A stretch of 16,561 nucleotides of DNA from Thalassiosira profunda (lineage: Eukaryota > Bacillariophyta > Thalassiosirophyceae > Thalassiosirales > Thalassiosiraceae), in contig JALLAP010000680.1 in the NCBI GenBank assembly GCA_036939355.1, positions 1 through 16,561 on the forward strand. Reading direction: 5' to 3'. This document shows, one piece after another, positions 14,457 through 16,561 of the stretch (within the stretch, counting starts at the first letter, position 1; every line of letters begins with the position of its first letter). Below the pieces are notes generated by a model, which saw nothing but the letters and a program-made list of their open reading frames with translations, made no database searches and was not told the DNA's origin. A program made the translations under genes and the position numbers.

Positions 14457-16297
14457 ATGAGGAGAGGCCGCGGACATTCCCTCCGCCCGGCGCTGGCGGC
14501 GGTGGCGTGGTGCGCTGCCGCCTCACTCCCGGGCTGTCGATGCCTGACCACACCATTTGCATCGCGCGGAGTCCGCCCTGCCGCTCGCCCACTCCACAGC
14601 CACAGCGTTCGGCGGCCGCCCTCCGCCCTTCACGCGGTCGACACCGAGCGAAGCGATGTGCTCGCGGAACAATCGGCCTCGGCGCTTTCGGACGTGCCCA
14701 TCGACCGTGACGCGCTCGCCACCCTCGACGCCTGCCGGACTAGGACGGCGGCGAGCCGCCTCCTACTGAGGGCGCTGTACCCGCCCCCCTCGGATCCGGA
14801 GGAGACCGCCCGGCTCTACGGATCGGTCACAATACCAAAGGGGCTGTCGAGTCGTCTCGTCAGCGACGCCGAATTGAGCTTGCAGACAAGGACAATCAAT
14901 TCCCGGTACAAGATCGTGGGTGAGCCGCACGTGCATGAGATGTGTTCCTTTTGTTGCAACTCCGTATTTACTCACATTCTATCCCTGCTGCAGACCTGAT
15001 CGAGCACGGCGACCGGGACGTCGACCGCGCCTCCCTCGCGGTCCTCTGCACCTTCGTCTTCGGCTCCTCCTCGGCCATCCTGGTCCAGCAATCGCAGGGC
15101 CTTCCGGACATTATCCGGTGGCTCTTCGTGTTCGCATTGTGCTTCAGCCCGTTGATCTTGGTGGGGTACGGGCTGGCCGTCCCGGAAGAGCTGGCGGCGG
15201 CGCTGGTGTCCATACAACGGAGGGTCTTTCCCTCGTACCGCAAGCGGATGGTGCAGCACGAGGCAGGACATTTTCTCATTGGATATTTGTTGGGATGGCC
15301 GGTCAAGGCGTACAAAGCGAGCAACGCCGTGAAGAACGCGGTGGAGTTTTATCCGCTGGGAGACGCCGATGCCGGGAGGAACAGGGCCGAGGCGCTGGGC
15401 TTCGACGTCCGGAAGAATGGCAACGATGAAGTTGAAAGGGCTGCTGCGGAGAGTGTGACGAATGGCGACAGCGACAAGCCCTATTTTTCCAAAGACGGCC
15501 AGGGCGGGGCCGATTTGCAACGGTCCGTCTTCCGCGACGAAGATTCCTCGGCCGACGACGAGTACTTCGCCCTGGCGCCGGGGGACGATCCGACCACCTC
15601 GTGGCCTTTTCGAGGATTCGGAGAGGAGACGTTGGACAAATTAGCCGTCATCAGCGTGGCCGGGGCGTGCGCAGAAATCTTGGCCCTCGGAAATTCGGAA
15701 GGGGGGTTGGCAGATTTGCTCCAGCTGCGACGAATCTACGGCGCCGCGGCGGCGAGTAAGGGCAAGAATGGCGACGAGGGGGAAGTGACGGGGTCGCTCG
15801 GGACGTTTAGCGACGATGCGAAAGAACGGAGATTGCGGCGGGAGAACGAAGGCAGCGGCGGAGGAATGGATGAGCGGGAAATGGACAATCGCACGAGATT
15901 TGCCCTAGGCTACGCCATGGTATTATTGCGGCAGCACTTGGGGGCAATGGATGCCCTCGCTGCCGTGATGGAGCGGGACGGGTCGGTGGCGGAATGCATA
16001 CTGGCCCTGGAAGAATGTCCGAACGTGAGCGGCTACACTCTCACGGGGGACTACGAGAAGATGCGACGAGAGAAGTTCCGGGAGGAGGAGCGGGGAGTGG
16101 GCGGGTGGGTCGAGCAGACGTTCCTGGGGGGCAGCAAGACGATCGACGTCGAGGACTCCGGCGCGGTTGAGGGGAAGGGAGGCGGGGAGCGAAAGCAGGG
16201 ATTTCAGCTGACGGGCGACGATCCGTTGTATGCAGCGCTGGCCGTGGCAGTTGCGTTTTTTGCGTGGGCATCCAACGGCGGGCTATCGCTGCACTAA
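14457..16297 (+). CDS. M41-type zinc peptidase without AAA+ domain, probable plastid membrane protein, two exons (588 aa)
   Basis: Likely a membrane zinc protease or a non-ATPase relative of FtsH, resembling the plant VIRESCENT3-like group and cyanobacterial relatives. Exons 14457-14919 and 14994-16297; Asp155 spans the junction. The N-terminus has a hydrophobic signal-like stretch (ALAAVAWCAAASLPG, 12-26), then a Ser/Arg-rich segment to about residue 60. This fits diatom bipartite plastid targeting; TTPFAS (31-36) is a poor match to the ASAFAP cleavage motif. Two membrane helices lie at about 168-185 and 194-217, and a third near the C-terminus (about 565-582). The active site HEAGH (His243, Glu244, His247) lies just after the second helix, and Asp395 in GGLADL matches the third M41 zinc ligand. 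There is no Walker A/B or SRH motif. The stretch between active-site halves (about 275-355) is long, acidic and probably an insertion. RFALGYAMVLL and SVAECILALEEC fit the helical C-terminal part of this family. Confidence 0.9.
14920..14993 (+). other. Intron of the M41 peptidase gene (74 nt)
   Basis: Donor GTGAGC at 14920; acceptor CTGCAG ending at 14993 after a pyrimidine-rich run. Phase 1. Read-through ends at a TGA at 14997. Splicing joins SRYKIV to DLIEHG and leads into the first membrane helix. Confidence 0.9.
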
Positions 16298-16464
16298 ACC
16301 TAATTTTGCAAGTGGCTTCGTATCCCCGGGGCCCCAGTTGACTTAATTGTGTTGTTGCATCAATTGATCTCCCCCATGAAATCACAGCATATGCTCAACC
16401 CCCCACTCTGATGCATGAATTGCTGCCCCCATCAGCTTCCCTCCAAATCCCCCATCTCATTCAG
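16298..16464. other. Short intergenic stretch after the M41 gene
   Basis: 167 bp of AT-richer, C-run-containing sequence between the M41 stop and a possible convergent gene. Nothing coding is seen. It would hold two facing 3' untranslated regions. Confidence 0.4.
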
Positions 16465-16561
16465 CTACTCCTCTTCCGCCTTTCGATCTTTTCTCGGCAC
16501 CATCCTCTGCACGCTGAACCGCTGCGGCGGCGGGGGCAATATCCCGAACTTGCCCAATATC
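16465..16561 (-). CDS. Possible C-terminus of a gene running off the right edge (31 codons)
   Basis: On the minus strand an open frame enters from beyond 16561 and ends at a TAG (16465-16467). It would end ILGKFGILPPPPQRF, then SVQRMVPRKDRKAEEE. The proline run and charged tail resemble an authentic protein end, and the position matches the convergent spacing seen at 1343-1439. No family is recognised. The other two minus frames are also briefly open, so this is tentative. Confidence 0.35.
   Translation of the reverse strand, partial: ILGKFGILPPPPQRFSVQRMVPRKDRKAEEE

Noticed and set aside
1..16561. Mobile elements, CRISPR arrays, tRNA or rRNA genes, viral genes
   Set aside because: Looked for transposase/reverse-transcriptase motifs, long terminal repeats, spaced direct repeats and tRNA-like folds. 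None were recognised by eye; a tRNAscan-SE and repeat-library run would be decisive.

Overview
This window is nuclear DNA from a photosynthetic eukaryote, most likely a centric diatom of the Thalassiosira type. Five short GT-AG introns of 67-102 nt can be placed, each supported by a restored reading frame or a restored protein family. The genome looks compact, with divergent, convergent and tandem genes separated by roughly 0.1-0.7 kb. One protein carries an apparent bipartite plastid-targeting leader. Two proteins (101..1342 and 3820..4329) resemble families I know essentially only from diatoms. The diatom assignment comes from remembered family likeness, not a database search. No rRNA, tRNA, transposon, CRISPR array or prokaryotic operon structure was seen.

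Layout from left to right. (1) 101..1342 (+): F-box-like/leucine-rich-repeat protein with a cysteine-rich tail. It converges on (2) 3129..1440 (-): a three-exon, 12-helix major facilitator transporter whose last two exons are easily missed. (3) 4329..3820 (-): a small uncharacterised diatom-family protein. (4) 6276..4996 (-): a complete CaMK-type Ser/Thr kinase. (5) 12744..6795 (-): a very large three-exon DNA2 nuclease-helicase of about 1,923 residues. It has a Cas4-like nuclease, four Fe-S cysteines, an SF1 helicase, and a long low-complexity N-terminus holding three copies of an acidic helix motif. (6) 14100..13024 (-): RING + Sel1-repeat + MYND protein. (7) 14457..16297 (+): a two-exon M41 (FtsH-type) zinc peptidase without an AAA+ domain, probably plastid-targeted. 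It is divergent from (6) across a 356-bp shared upstream region. (8) 16561..16465 (-): possible C-terminus of a further gene running off the right edge.

The genes do not form one pathway; this reads as ordinary compact chromosomal gene order. The most interesting material is in and around DNA2. The three acidic helix repeats look like an RPA-recruitment array, one intron has a length divisible by three and no stop codon, and the upstream region packs a CCAAT box, three adjacent palindromes, a (GA)n tract and a tiny upstream ORF.
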